NCBI GenBank assembly: GCA_949361645.1
Contig: OX442432.1
Coordinates: forward strand, 4,715,990 to 4,779,989
DNA: 64,000 bases
Reading direction: 5' to 3'
From: Spongilla lacustris
Taxonomy: Eukaryota; Porifera; Demospongiae; Spongillida; Spongillidae
Made by a program: the position numbers and the translations under genes
In this document: positions 39,723 through 52,038 of the stretch, in pieces
How positions within the stretch are numbered: the stretch's first letter is position 1
Layout: the number at the start of each line of letters is the position of its first letter
Notes under the pieces: model-generated
What the model was told of the DNA's origin: nothing
The model's database searches: none
What the model saw: the letters and a program-made list of their open reading frames with translations, nothing else

Positions 39723-40667
39723 AACACTTTTTATGCATAATTATAAACATTGTGAATTAAATTAATATTATTCAGTTCATGCATGTTCTACTGACTAGTG
39801 TAATAATTTATTCACATTTGAAAACAAGTCAGAACCAAGCATGCAGATGACAACTGTAACATGCAGGCATTTTTTTTTCTATGGAGCACTCTTAAACTCT
39901 TTGGGTGCCAGATGTGTATAATAATGATATTATTATGTACATGAACATGGTATGTACATTGTACAATTTATATGTATAATCAAATAATGTTTGCATATCA
40001 CTCAAGTAGTTTCTCCCACATAAAAAAATGTGCACACGTCCTGTGGGATGCACTGGTAACAGTTTGTGTAGCGTTGCTGAAATTTGAAGAGTTGTAGTAC
40101 ATGCTGAAATTTATAGTTTATGCATGTATACCATATTCCTCCTTAACTCATTGCACCCATCTTCAAGAACAGAATGGAGTTATTATTGTACATCCATTTA
40201 AATGTATGTCCTGTTATATCATGGACGTTGGACTGCGATATATATGGCTAAAATAATAAATTACATATAGGAGCCAGACCGGAGTTCTTGTTCAGTATTG
40301 GGATGGGGTATACTAGATAGGGAGCTGTTTATGCTGAATATGATACATGCACGATGCCTTGTAGCTAACTTAGCTTTCTGATCCTACATTATCTTACCAG
40401 TGCTCTTACATGCACTGACACTTGCACAACATACAAGCAGTCAGCTGGCAGACTGATTCAAATATGCATGTGTAGATTGCACTGCAATAAACAATCAAGT
40501 GAATACTATTCATAGCCTGCCAAGCATCCAGTATGTATGTATGTATGTATGTGTGTGTGTGTGTGCAGTCATGTATGATCTAGGCTATATGTAACTCCCC
40601 AGTCATTTTGCGGTTGTGCACCGACGACACACATGCGCGGGGCTACTACAGAGGCGCTGGCTAGCTT

Positions 40668-40758
40668 AGTCTCATCCCCAGACCTATACACGGCAGTAGT
40701 GGATGGATTACATCACCGCTACGCGAAATGCGAATGCATATCAGACTGGGGACGAGAC
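40668..40758. mobile_element. About 90-bp MITE-like inverted repeat
   Basis: Left TTAGTCTCATCCCCAGAC and right CAGACTGGGGACGAGACTAT are imperfect reverse complements around a 55-bp centre. TA-containing flanks are present, but the target duplication is not certain. Confidence 0.6.
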
Positions 40759-41037
40759 TATAGGCTAAGGTACCACATGTATATGTGCCTATTCCTACAT
40801 GTATAAAGGAAGTCAAAAGCTTTAGGAAGTTGCGACTTTCCGCTGCCAGTTAGAAGACTGACAAATATGTCTTTTCCTCTCAGGACAGTTGACGTAACTG
40901 ACTCTCGCAAAGCTCACCATAGTTGAAGCACACTGACAGTCAGTTTAAAAGTATCACCAAATGGCAATAGCTTCACTGATCGCAGATTCCGAATAACCTG
41001 CCATTACATTGTCACGTGACATTACGCAATCTATAAT

Positions 41038-41329
41038 ACAAGTAAATAAAAACATTCTCTATGAGAAAGTTGGTGGTATATAAGATTTGAAGGCAATAGT
41101 GGTGTAAAAAGCAGGGAAACAAGGGTTGAATGATAAGGAAAAACGAAATAGTCCTATATTTAGCTGGCACACATTGTAGGACAATACATTGTTCATGCAT
41201 GTGCTAAATATAGGACTATTTCGTTTTTCCTTATCATTCAACCCTTGTTTCCCTACTTTTTACACCACTATTGCCTTCAAATCCTATATACCACCAACTT
41301 TCTCATAGAGAATGTTTTTATTTACTTGT
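41038..41329. mobile_element. Foldback element with 127-bp near-perfect inverted arms
   Basis: Left arm 41038-41164 and right arm 41203-41329 are reverse complements with about two mismatches, separated by a 38-nt loop. The arms begin ACAAGTAAATAAAAACATTC. There is no coding capacity. Related arm fragments are at 6616-6704 and, faintly, 1451-1478, so this is a dispersed family rather than a chance palindrome. A target duplication is not obvious. Confidence 0.9.
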
Positions 41330-44300
41330 TTCATTGCTTTTTATTTATAATTGGATGCTTTCAACAGTCACGCTGCATCTAAATATATTCACTTAGCTAC
41401 AGACATTTCATCACTCATAATCTTATATACCCCGATAATGGAAAGAGAGTACTTTGCATTTTAAAAGGCAAAAAGGACCATTAAATAAGAGCCTCCGACG
41501 TTGCAATTATGATACCATAGAGAAACACTGATCACTTAGCTACGATCTGAACTTGGTATGTGTCATTTACATAGTAATTATGTATATCTACATGTCATAA
41601 CCAGAAATAACTCAGCCATGGATGATACATATTGTTCAGTACATAAACAATGTTGTATTGGTACTAATACCAGTGAAACTTTTACTCTCTTGATATGACA
41701 GCAACAGGAGTGTCCACCATCTCTTCCTTTATTACAACGTTCTGTAAATTAAAGTGATCTGTGTCAACTCGACTTGTAAACAGTATCCATGTAGATATGT
41801 TTCATACTCTGGCAGTAGTGTATCAGTGAATTTGTCATCATCACATACGTGACCATTGAGGTCACCTTACTCCATGCACCAGGGGAATAGTAGGTAAGGG
41901 GAGGAGTAGGGGTAGTGGTAGGTAAGGGGAGGGGGAGGAGTAGTAGTAGGTAAGGGGAGGAGTAAGGTATGCAGGTATCTCGTCCGCCATTACACATGCC
42001 TACCATTAGAGTACCAAGCTTCCCTATGTGGTTGTAAGAGGTATCACAAAAGAAAGGTTCTGTAATTTTGATTGCATCAATAGCACGAATATTCACCTAT
42101 TTTTTCTATGCATGCTCAGTGCCTTGTTAAGCAATGCACCTGCACTAACTTCACAAACAGCTGACCTTTTGTGCTAACCATGGGTGGGATTGCAAAAGGC
42201 ATCATTTAGCCCATTTAACAGTATGCTATTCCTTACAATAGCAGTTTTGAGGCTACCTTTATATTCCCTCAGTATGCTTTTTTGGTTCATACAAGGAGAA
42301 GCTAAAAGGTACAGAAAATGAACACATGCAATGAAATTACAATTACTCACAAAATCATGTATGGGGTACTTGATAAACAGAAGCCATGTTAAAACTGTTA
42401 ATTGACCTGGGCAGACCTTTTTTTATTGATGACAGGGCACTGCAGTTTTCCCAAGTACACAATGAATTCTGACCTCTACTGCTATAGTTTACATAGGATA
42501 GCCCTAGGTCTGCACACTTTTGCTACTTTCTAAAAAATAAGTTGTAGAGTAAAATGTAAAGAATAGAAAGGTTTTTTAATGATGTCACACGAACGTGTAT
42601 GTATAGATCTACATGACATTTGTATACGTGTACAAGGTATGCGTGTGACCTCTCAGTCACGTGGATACACAAGGGTCAACTGATGTACATCTAACCCAAT
42701 TACTATCATGTATCATGCACTCAGTCGAATTCGAACGTACCTATTGGGTTCGGTAGCTTTCCAAGCCGATTACCCTGCGCTGTAGCATTTTTCTAGCAGC
42801 ATGTTTGGCTTCGGTCGACGGTCGTGCGTTCTCATCCTTTTCGCAGAAGGAAAAGCGATGGAATCGTCCCGATGTTCTGCACTCTTCATGGCCGCTGAAT
42901 CGTTGCCTCTTTAAAGTTTAGTTTAAGCTCGAGGTTCCGGCGATGCCCTCACCGGTTAGTTATGGCTCGGGGTTCCGATGATTCGTATTAAATAGCCGCC
43001 TAAAAGCGCTATCGCTAGTGCCCAAAACGGATACGTGCCACGATTTCACTAGGTTAATTCATAAATTATTTAGACAAATTAATCTATACCTAATAGGTGT
43101 AGTGCCCAGACCGTACGCATTAGATTACATTAATTTACATATATACATGTACCTACATGTACTGGAGCAAAATATGAACAAGTTCTAAACTATTTGATCG
43201 TTTTGAGTCCTGTCAGATACAGGATGCTTTTAAAAATATACGTCATTTGCTAACACAACCACCGATATATACATGTAGCCTCAATACATTTTGACCACTG
43301 AAGAATGCCAATGAATTCTGAAGCTATTGGTGTGATTTTCATTTCTTAGGGACCCGGCCCAAGTGCTCTGAGCTGGGGTGGGTTTGTGTCCCACCCGCTG
43401 TGGAGACATATTGTAACTGGGGCAAAGAAGCTCACACCACCTTCTCCCACCTCACATCCTGCATTGCCACCACTTCTTCCTGCCACAGGAGTCAAGTCTT
43501 GGCTGAAATGTATGGCAGGCTAAACTTCACCCTCGTCCGAGCCATTGCCAGGGCCATTCTGGGTAGATGTTTACCCACCGATAACAAATTAGTACATGTA
43601 TTTTAAAGTGTGTTGATGCTATTTAATAGTTACGTAATATAGAAGTGTTCCTATCTCCAGTTATGCAACAACGAGAAATACGGTAGGACTGGGTACGAGT
43701 TTAAACAAGCGTTCTGTTCTCCACAACCACGCGGTTTTATGACATCAAACAAACACGAAACTGCTCGTTTTTGACTGCTTGTTCGACGATGATAAAAAGC
43801 TAATCAATATAAGCGATCTGATTGATAGGAGTCCCGTTAGAAGCGGGTCCCTTTTTAAAAAATAACTTCATAATCGGGGTCAAATCCGATATGAGAGTTA
43901 CTAACGTAACTCTCGATAATTGGTTTGCAGAAATTTGGCTGGCGTTATGTTTAGTTCCCAGCCTATTTGAAGTTCGATGTACGCCTTGCTAGCGAGAGTA
44001 GTTGTTGCCTCAAGTTAGACATAAATAGCATCATAGATAGCTATACTTATTTGGGCATGAATAGCATATAAAGGTATGTATATATCTACATGTATCCACT
44101 TGGTCTCATAATTAGAAAAGAATGAACGCAAGGATAAATAAAATCACAATTGCTTGCTCCTTACATTGATTGACAGTAACACTTTTTTTCCTCATGCAGC
44201 TGAAATAGTACCACTGCCATACTTGCATTGGAATCAGAATATTCTGGCAGCATGCACATGCATATTTTTAAAAAAGTTCAATAATAATAATAATAATCAA

Positions 44301-45209
44301 AAGTGCTTCTTCTTATTCCTTTTTACTGTAATGGATTCATAGAGTGAAGACAACTGAAGATTTTAAAAGGCTTTACCCTCTAATTGCGGATTTTTAAAGC
44401 TTTTTGCAAACCTTTACTTTTATTAGCATAAACAACGTACAAATAACTTAAATCCTAGTGAGTTGGTCTGCCAGATTCCTGTAACTTTTCTTCTGTTAGG
44501 ATATAGTTTGTCCTACATGTACATGTACATGTAACTTGATGATACTTGGGTGAATGGCTAGATTTTGATACAACACTTATAGTTACTACTGGGAATTTAG
44601 GCACATGTTACAAGTGCATGATAAAGGTATGTCAAAGAAATGTATATTTTGGGGGAAACTTTGTTTTATTTTGGCCCCTGTGGTTGTGGGGCAGCTAACT
44701 AAACTTAACATGAAATCGTAATGAATTGTAAACTGTTATTTCCATGTGCCTGGTACACATGTACCAGATGATATCGTATAGTGGCCTTCAGTTCATAATC
44801 ACATCAAATATAGAGTAATCATTACTACCTTAAAAGGCAACTGAGCAGTGAGTGGTAAGAAATCGCTTTATGACCTGTCATTAAATGTATTACGGACAGA
44901 CAGACAAGGCAAACATATCAAATGCATATAGATTTCTATTCTTATCTCACAAACAGGGGGGATTACAAATACAGATATGCAGTAAGATATTGTTATGTAT
45001 ACAGCAGGAATACGTTCAAGATAGCAGGCAGTATGTGTTCAATTCAGTGTGGACCTTATCATGTATCAAACAGACCATATATGGTGCAGATCTAGTAGGA
45101 AAATACATAGGCAGGGCAAGACTCCACCCCCAAACCCAATATTCTCATTTCCCATACATATATTTACATATACATATGTAAATACACGTGTTGTACAAAA
45201 ATTATTATT
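41330..45209. other. Intergenic, with a possible retroelement fragment and a small minisatellite
   Basis: At 41883-41965 a GGTAAGGGGAGGAGTAG-type minisatellite occurs. At about 43330-43580 an open stretch ends VLAEMYGRLNFTLVRAIARA, which resembles the extreme C-terminus of the reverse-transcriptase family seen at 32740-33180 (weak). Around 42800-42915 a short CpG-rich open frame (37 codons) is unrecognised. Otherwise nothing is seen. Confidence 0.4.
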
Positions 45210-48200
45210 ATGTTTAAGAGTGGCATTTCATTTCAATACAGGATGCTGTTACTTCATCTGGTTGTCTGCTATTACTTTGCATTTTGCATATATCAAGCCA
45301 GAGCAGACCAATCTTGGACCGATTGTACCTATATTGTTACTCCCAATGGTGCATGTTTACAATCCAACACCATACCCTGCCATACCCTCAACAGCTATGT
45401 TCAAAATGCATCAATGTACTTTATATCAAATGCAACATTTTGCTTCTTAAATGGTACACATGTACTGAATGTAGGTATTACAATCAGCAGTGTCTCAAAC
45501 ATAACTTTCGTTGGTTTTGGAGCCTCTGTTCAAAGAACTGTACAAGACAAAGTAAGACAATTCCACTTCATTGAAATCCCTGAAGATCAAAATGTTAAAT
45601 TTGAATTTGTAGAGCCAACAGCAATCATTGAGTGTAAAAACTTTTCAGGTTTTATTTTTAGTCATATCACTAACATATCAGTTATCAATCTCACTATAAT
45701 CAACTGTGGTGCAAATGTAACAAACACATTATCTTACATACAGAAGACCACTCCAATTGATAGTATCAGACTAGTTTGCTATGTGGCTGTTCTCATGATC
45801 AATGTCTCTAACCTCCATATTGAAGCCACCTCCATACAGAACAGCACAGGGTATGGCCTCATGGGGATAAACATACTTGGACAGTCTCATATCACTGGAT
45901 CGACTTTTGTAGGAAATAATCAGTTTGTGAAGAACAATCTTTTGCTGTATACAATTAGTTGCTGTGATAATGGATTCTATAACGTTTATGTCAGCAATAA
46001 TGCGCAAAACAGAAATGCTGGTGGTAATGCTTTTTTTATTTATGACACACAATCCAATTATTCAATGGAGCCTATCTTGACCATATCTTCCTGTTTATTC
46101 ACTTTGGGTGTTGATGACTCAATAGAACTATTTCCCTATAACAATAACAATCAGAATTTTACTATTCCTCATTTTAAAAGTCTGGGAACTGGACTTGGAG
46201 TCTTGCTATTGCAGAATTCATTTCAGGTACACATTACCATCATTGACACAGTGGCATACAGAAATCAGGCGTTTTATGGTGGAAACCTTAACTTTCAGGT
46301 AAATTCATTGAGCTTTGATATCATTGTATCAAATGTTAGTAGTATAAAAGGAATAAGTGAATATGGAAGTGGTCTGTACTTCTATGATAGTTCACAATAC
46401 CCTGCTTATACATGCAGTAGTTTTAAAGTAACTGGTTCAACATTTTTGACTAATTATGGAACAGAATATGGAATTTATGTCTTGACATCAGGAGGGAATT
46501 TCTGCATAGAGTTTGAACATTGCAATCTGGCAATCGGATTAGCTTTTGTACCTTCAGAAGTTACACATAATCTAATTATAATCAGAAACACAGTTTTCAA
46601 TTCAATTTGGTGCTCAGGTGGCATAACAGTTCGTCAATTTGCAATCGCAGTACGTAATTGCAGCTTCCAAGGTAGATACACTAATATTGTTGGGTATGGA
46701 AGTTCCATTGATGTTACTAACAGTGTATTTTTGAACAATGTAGTTAGTGCTATTCAGCTTCAATATGGTAATCTATCACTTACAGGAGATGTACGCTTTA
46801 TCAATAATGTGGTTTTAAATGGTGAGGGAGGTGCACTTTCTCTGTCTTACTCAAACCTAACTTTTGTAGCTCCAGGTAGGATTTCTTTTGTTAATAATAG
46901 AGCATCTAAAGGAGGTGCTATCTTTATACGAGCAAAAGGAAGAGAAATAAAAGACACAATATTGCATTGCAGTATCTTTTATAATGATCCCAATGGTACT
47001 CTACATGATCCAGGAGTTCATCTTTACTTTGAAGGTAACAATGCAACAACTGCTGGCAATATGTTATATGGAGGAAGTATTGATACGTGTTATTTTGATT
47101 GTACACAGGCACCAGGCTACTGTCCTAATGGCATGTTTGGTTATGCATCCATTCTTAATGCTACTACTTTGTGTGGTGGCATACCATGTACTAATGATGT
47201 TGCCAATCCATCAATGATATCATCAGATCCTCTAACTATCTGCAGTTGTCCAAATGGTACAATAGATTGTTCTTCTGAACCTAGTATTCCAGAAGTGTAC
47301 CCTGGACAGACTATTGGCATTCCTATAGTAACAGTTGGTCAATTAAAGGGCATATCACCTGACACTGTTCTGAGCTACACTTGTGATGTGAGTAATTATG
47401 GTCAACACATTAACTGTAATCTAACCAACTTGTTTGGAGAACAACAGCAAACAAAGCCGTATTGTAGCAATTATTACTACCAAGTGAAAGGGAAAGATAA
47501 TCAGTATCATACATTGGCAGTTCATTTGTTATCAAACACTGCAATCATTTTTGGTAGTGCTTATGGTACCAGTGTTTCACCCTTTTCCATGTCGACCACA
47601 GTCTCTCCTTGTCCCCTAGCAAAAGGATTTATGTGGAATCAAATATCACAAGTCTGCACATGTGCTCTGGTCCTACTGAACAATTCTATAGAATGTGACA
47701 TAAATACACTAACAGTCTCCAAAACTGGTACACAGTGGGTAGGAAACAATTCAAAATCAGTTTTATCAGTTCACATGCACTGTCCCTATGATTACTGTAA
47801 TGTAACAGTGAAAAATTTTAGCCTTACACAAGATGTGCAGTGTGCCGATGGTCATAGTGGAGTGTTGTGTGGAGGATGCAAGTCTGGCTTGAGTGCAGTG
47901 TTTGGTAGTGCTCTATGCAAGCATTGTACCAATAAGGATATTTGGCTTCTTATTCCAATATTACTCATGGGCGTGGTCCTGATGATGTTGATATTTCTTC
48001 TCAACTGCACTGTGTCTGTTGGCACCATCAATGGCCTCATCCTGTATGCCAACATAGTCAGGCCCGGTATTATCAACTTTGTGCCAGCCAAAAATAGTCT
48101 TGAGTTGCTCCTGTTTGTGTTTGTAGATTGGCTGAACTTCAACCTTGGAATAGAGACATGTTTCTATGATGGCATGGACACATATGCCAAGACCTGGCTG

Positions 48201-49130
48201 GACCTTCTGTTTCCTGTGTACATTCTAGCCTTGGTGGGAGCCATCATCATTGGAAGCAGGTGGTCATCCAAACTAGCATGGCTCAGTAAGCGCAATGCAG
48301 TACCTGTTTTGGCAACATTAATTTTACTTTCATACACAAAGTTTTTTCAAACAACTTGTAAAATCTTTACACCTACTAAGTTAGACATACAAGGCAACTC
48401 ATCTGATGACAATCCACCTGTGTGGCTTGATGATGGCAACATTTTATACGCACAAGGAAAACATGCTTTTCTTTTTGCAACTGGATTGGTATTAAACGCA
48501 GGTTTCATTATTCCTTATACCTCTCTATTGTTCTTAGCACCATGGTTACAAACTAAATCACACTGGAAATTTCTTCATTGGGTAAATCAGTTGAAGCCAT
48601 TTATTGATGCATACCAAGCTCCATTCAAGGATCGGTACCGTTATTGGCCTGGGGTACAACTTATGCTACGTGTTGCGCTCTACCTTGTATTCACCACCAA
48701 TCTATCTAACGATATCAATAATAACCTCTTAGCTATCGCTGTGGCTAGCAGTTTGTATTGTGCAATTACCAACATTCTGTGTGTCTATAAAAATTGGTTT
48801 CTCAACATCTTGGAGACTTTTATTTTGATGAATTTGGTGTGCTTGTCAACCTCTATGCTGTACATCAAAGATCTATCTTCCTCTACCAACAATATTCTTA
48901 CCACAATCAGCACAGCAAGTATGTTTTTAATCTTTATTGCAATTACAGTTTTTCATATTCATATGTTAGTAAAGAATCTGTTTGAAATGTTCAAAAAATA
49001 TACATCTCCTAATCAAAGTTTATCTGTTCAGCCATATGTGCAGCCATATGTGCAGGAAGTATCTGAAATATCACCACTGTTAGACTATGACATGAACTTT
49101 CGAGAGCCTCTTATCGATAGTCAAGTGTGA
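45210..49130 (+). CDS. Intronless multi-pass membrane protein with beta-helix-type ectodomain, paralogue of the 12848-18547 gene
   Basis: A single open frame of 1306 residues. The second in-frame ATG (45243) starts MLLLHLVVCYYFAFC, a better signal peptide, so the mature protein more likely starts from there (1295 residues). The ectodomain (to about residue 860) has degenerate parallel-helix repeats rich in N-x-S/T (for example GGALSLSYSNLTF and NNRASKGGAIFIRA). A Cys-rich region follows with CPYDYCN and DGHSGVLCGGCKSG. About nine hydrophobic helices from residue 910 include IWLLIPILLMGVVLMMLIFL and FLFATGLVLNAGFIIPYTSL, and WLDDGNILYAQGKH matches WFYDGNIQYLHGKH in the paralogue. The cytosolic tail has PYVQPYVQ and ends near EPLIDSQV; the paralogue likewise ends with EPLMEE. 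Function is unknown. The ectodomains have diverged much more than the membrane part. Confidence 0.92.
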   Translation: MFKSGISFQYRMLLLHLVVCYYFAFCIYQARADQSWTDCTYIVTPNGACLQSNTIPCHTLNSYVQNASMYFISNATFCFLNGTHVLNVGITISSVSNITFVGFGASVQRTVQDKVRQFHFIEIPEDQNVKFEFVEPTAIIECKNFSGFIFSHITNISVINLTIINCGANVTNTLSYIQKTTPIDSIRLVCYVAVLMINVSNLHIEATSIQNSTGYGLMGINILGQSHITGSTFVGNNQFVKNNLLLYTISCCDNGFYNVYVSNNAQNRNAGGNAFFIYDTQSNYSMEPILTISSCLFTLGVDDSIELFPYNNNNQNFTIPHFKSLGTGLGVLLLQNSFQVHITIIDTVAYRNQAFYGGNLNFQVNSLSFDIIVSNVSSIKGISEYGSGLYFYDSSQYPAYTCSSFKVTGSTFLTNYGTEYGIYVLTSGGNFCIEFEHCNLAIGLAFVPSEVTHNLIIIRNTVFNSIWCSGGITVRQFAIAVRNCSFQGRYTNIVGYGSSIDVTNSVFLNNVVSAIQLQYGNLSLTGDVRFINNVVLNGEGGALSLSYSNLTFVAPGRISFVNNRASKGGAIFIRAKGREIKDTILHCSIFYNDPNGTLHDPGVHLYFEGNNATTAGNMLYGGSIDTCYFDCTQAPGYCPNGMFGYASILNATTLCGGIPCTNDVANPSMISSDPLTICSCPNGTIDCSSEPSIPEVYPGQTIGIPIVTVGQLKGISPDTVLSYTCDVSNYGQHINCNLTNLFGEQQQTKPYCSNYYYQVKGKDNQYHTLAVHLLSNTAIIFGSAYGTSVSPFSMSTTVSPCPLAKGFMWNQISQVCTCALVLLNNSIECDINTLTVSKTGTQWVGNNSKSVLSVHMHCPYDYCNVTVKNFSLTQDVQCADGHSGVLCGGCKSGLSAVFGSALCKHCTNKDIWLLIPILLMGVVLMMLIFLLNCTVSVGTINGLILYANIVRPGIINFVPAKNSLELLLFVFVDWLNFNLGIETCFYDGMDTYAKTWLDLLFPVYILALVGAIIIGSRWSSKLAWLSKRNAVPVLATLILLSYTKFFQTTCKIFTPTKLDIQGNSSDDNPPVWLDDGNILYAQGKHAFLFATGLVLNAGFIIPYTSLLFLAPWLQTKSHWKFLHWVNQLKPFIDAYQAPFKDRYRYWPGVQLMLRVALYLVFTTNLSNDINNNLLAIAVASSLYCAITNILCVYKNWFLNILETFILMNLVCLSTSMLYIKDLSSSTNNILTTISTASMFLIFIAITVFHIHMLVKNLFEMFKKYTSPNQSLSVQPYVQPYVQEVSEISPLLDYDMNFREPLIDSQV

Positions 49131-49497
49131 CATTATAAGCTGTGTTGCTAGATTGATGTTTGTTTCTTATATGCTAGCTAGTTACAATATGGTGTACAGT
49201 GCATTTCTAATATGAAACACCCATTTAGCCATTCATTAAAATATTTCAGCTTGCAAAGCAGAATATTTATAGAAATTTAACTCAAGTATAGTTGCCACGA
49301 TATCAGTAGCCTGGGTATGTATTGTCAAAATCACACATGTGCAATATTTATTTATTTATTTTATTTTTATTTTTATTTAATTGGCTGAGTCTTATATGGT
49401 TGTCTGAATACCAGAATGTTCCAACACCAAAGCTACCCTAGATTCAGCTTTAAAATTACTGCTGCCATGATTATTGATGTAGTTATTACTGCTACAA
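49131..49497. other. 3' flank of the membrane protein gene
   Basis: ATTAAA at 49227 is a possible poly-A signal about 95 bp after the stop. A TTTAT repeat lies at about 49348-49378. No gene was seen. Confidence 0.4.
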
Positions 49498-50118
<621 letters not shown>

Positions 50119-52038
50119 ATGATATATTGACTTGTAATCATTCTACGTCCCTTAGAAACTGTAAAAAAAGAGGTCCTTACAAATCTTTGCCATAGCATAG
50201 GTGTTAGTAAATATATTTGGTTCCGGCCCTTTGTACATATTTTATAAACTAATCAAGTGTAATGGCTTCGGCTGTTCCTCTGGTGCAGACACAGGACACG
50301 AGGGACACAGTCACACTAACCATGCAGGTAGCATACACATAGGTGTTCGGAGTGTTAGTAAATATAAAACAAGTTTTCATTATGTTGCATTGTTGGGATT
50401 ATGTAGCCCATGCCCCAGATCACCAAACGTACAAACTGAGCTATGATATAAAAAGTGAAACAAGGCAATTTTCTTCGACGTCAACAGTTTAAAATGGCGC
50501 AGAGCATGTAACAAATAAAACACACATGACATAAATTTAGTTTCCATTGTGTACCCTCTATATGTAACATGCATGTGATGCAACTTAATAACTATACTAG
50601 TTTTAAGCTACACACTGATGATTTTTTGGGGTAATTATAACATTAGTTCCTGTCTCAGTCTGGGACCGTACTGCATCTTTCTCTAATTGTAGTACCGGAT
50701 GAGTATTTCCTTGCAATGGTGCAAATGGTTTTCTTGTTATGCATGGATCCAACTGCTCTGCCACATCAGTATTCTCCTGTGATACATCGGTGAAGTCTGG
50801 TTGTATACAGGTGCATGATTCGGACTGCCTTAATCTTTTCTTTGCTTTTCTCACCACCATAATGGACGCTGACAGTGTAGTGCAATGGACCAGCTGATGA
50901 CAGGATGGTACCCAGCATCCACTTGCAGGGAGCACTTGATCAAAAATCTTTGATCCACACACATGTGCCTTGACTAAACACTCGTGGGAGGATAGTCCTT
51001 CCTGTGGTTGCAACTGCTGCTCTATTACACTTCTACTCATACAAGGAATCAGCATGTCCAAATAGAATTTGAGCTCCAGAGGTCGAATGAACTGTACTCC
51101 ACAACTCTGCTTTACAGCCACTGTTTGATGTTTTTAACGATGTTCTTGGCTAGTCCATTCGTCGCTGGGTGATAAAGGAGCAGACCTTCTCAATCTACAA
51201 CTTGCATAAGCCAGATCTAATTCATTATTCAAATGTGCAATGACCGAATGGACTCGTTGGTCCCCAGTCCATTGTAATACATCGGTCCCAGACAGTTCCC
51301 AACCCCGATTCCACGGCTGTTTTGTGTTTCATGTAGATGTAGATTTTATCAGAGTACAAACTGTAAAAACATAATTTCACTCATATCATCAGAAATTTTG
51401 GCAGCATTCAAGCGAGTACAAAACAAAATAAACTGAAGCAAGCAATTACACAATATATTTTAGCATGTTTCATCTTAGTGGGGTAGATAAACTAACCCTG
51501 TGGCTTAACTAATATAACCCACTCCTCCCCTAATGTTCCCATTACATGGATTACTCAATAAGAGTCTTTGCACTGCATTTTTACAGGGTACTTTTAAATA
51601 TATAAAGCACTTCTGCACACAAATGCCAATGTCAGGAACTGTCCATTATCTTTATCAATGTTCCAGCTGGTACACTGTACATATACTCCTATGCTTACAT
51701 AAGAACGTTTTATCAACCATTCTGTTAATGGAATGCTGCATCACTAGTGAACTACATTGGTGCCTGGTACATTATGTAGGACTGTAAAACATCACCCAAT
51801 AGGAACATGTGTATGCTTCTTAGCATTAGCAGTTTCAGACACCAGCATAAAGGCACACAAACCCATGAAGCATATTATATTTGCATAGCAATGGAAATGG
51901 CCAGCACATTTAAAAATAAAATAAAATTTGAATGCGTTTAGCAACTGTGCAATTTATTGTTTGCATTTCTTCAGTTTACTATAGTACCAAATTTTATGAC
52001 TCATATCATTCATGCTTCAGTAAGTCACACGGAAATCA
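50119..52038. other. Intergenic with one unrecognised open frame
   Basis: 50603-51121 (-) is a 172-codon open frame (PLELKFYLDMLIPCM, SHECLVKAHVCGSKIFDQVL) with no domain I know; it may be a retroelement relic. The DNA just upstream of it (51125-51310) contains further out-of-frame peptide-like text. Nothing is recognised in the remaining DNA to 52038. Confidence 0.35.
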
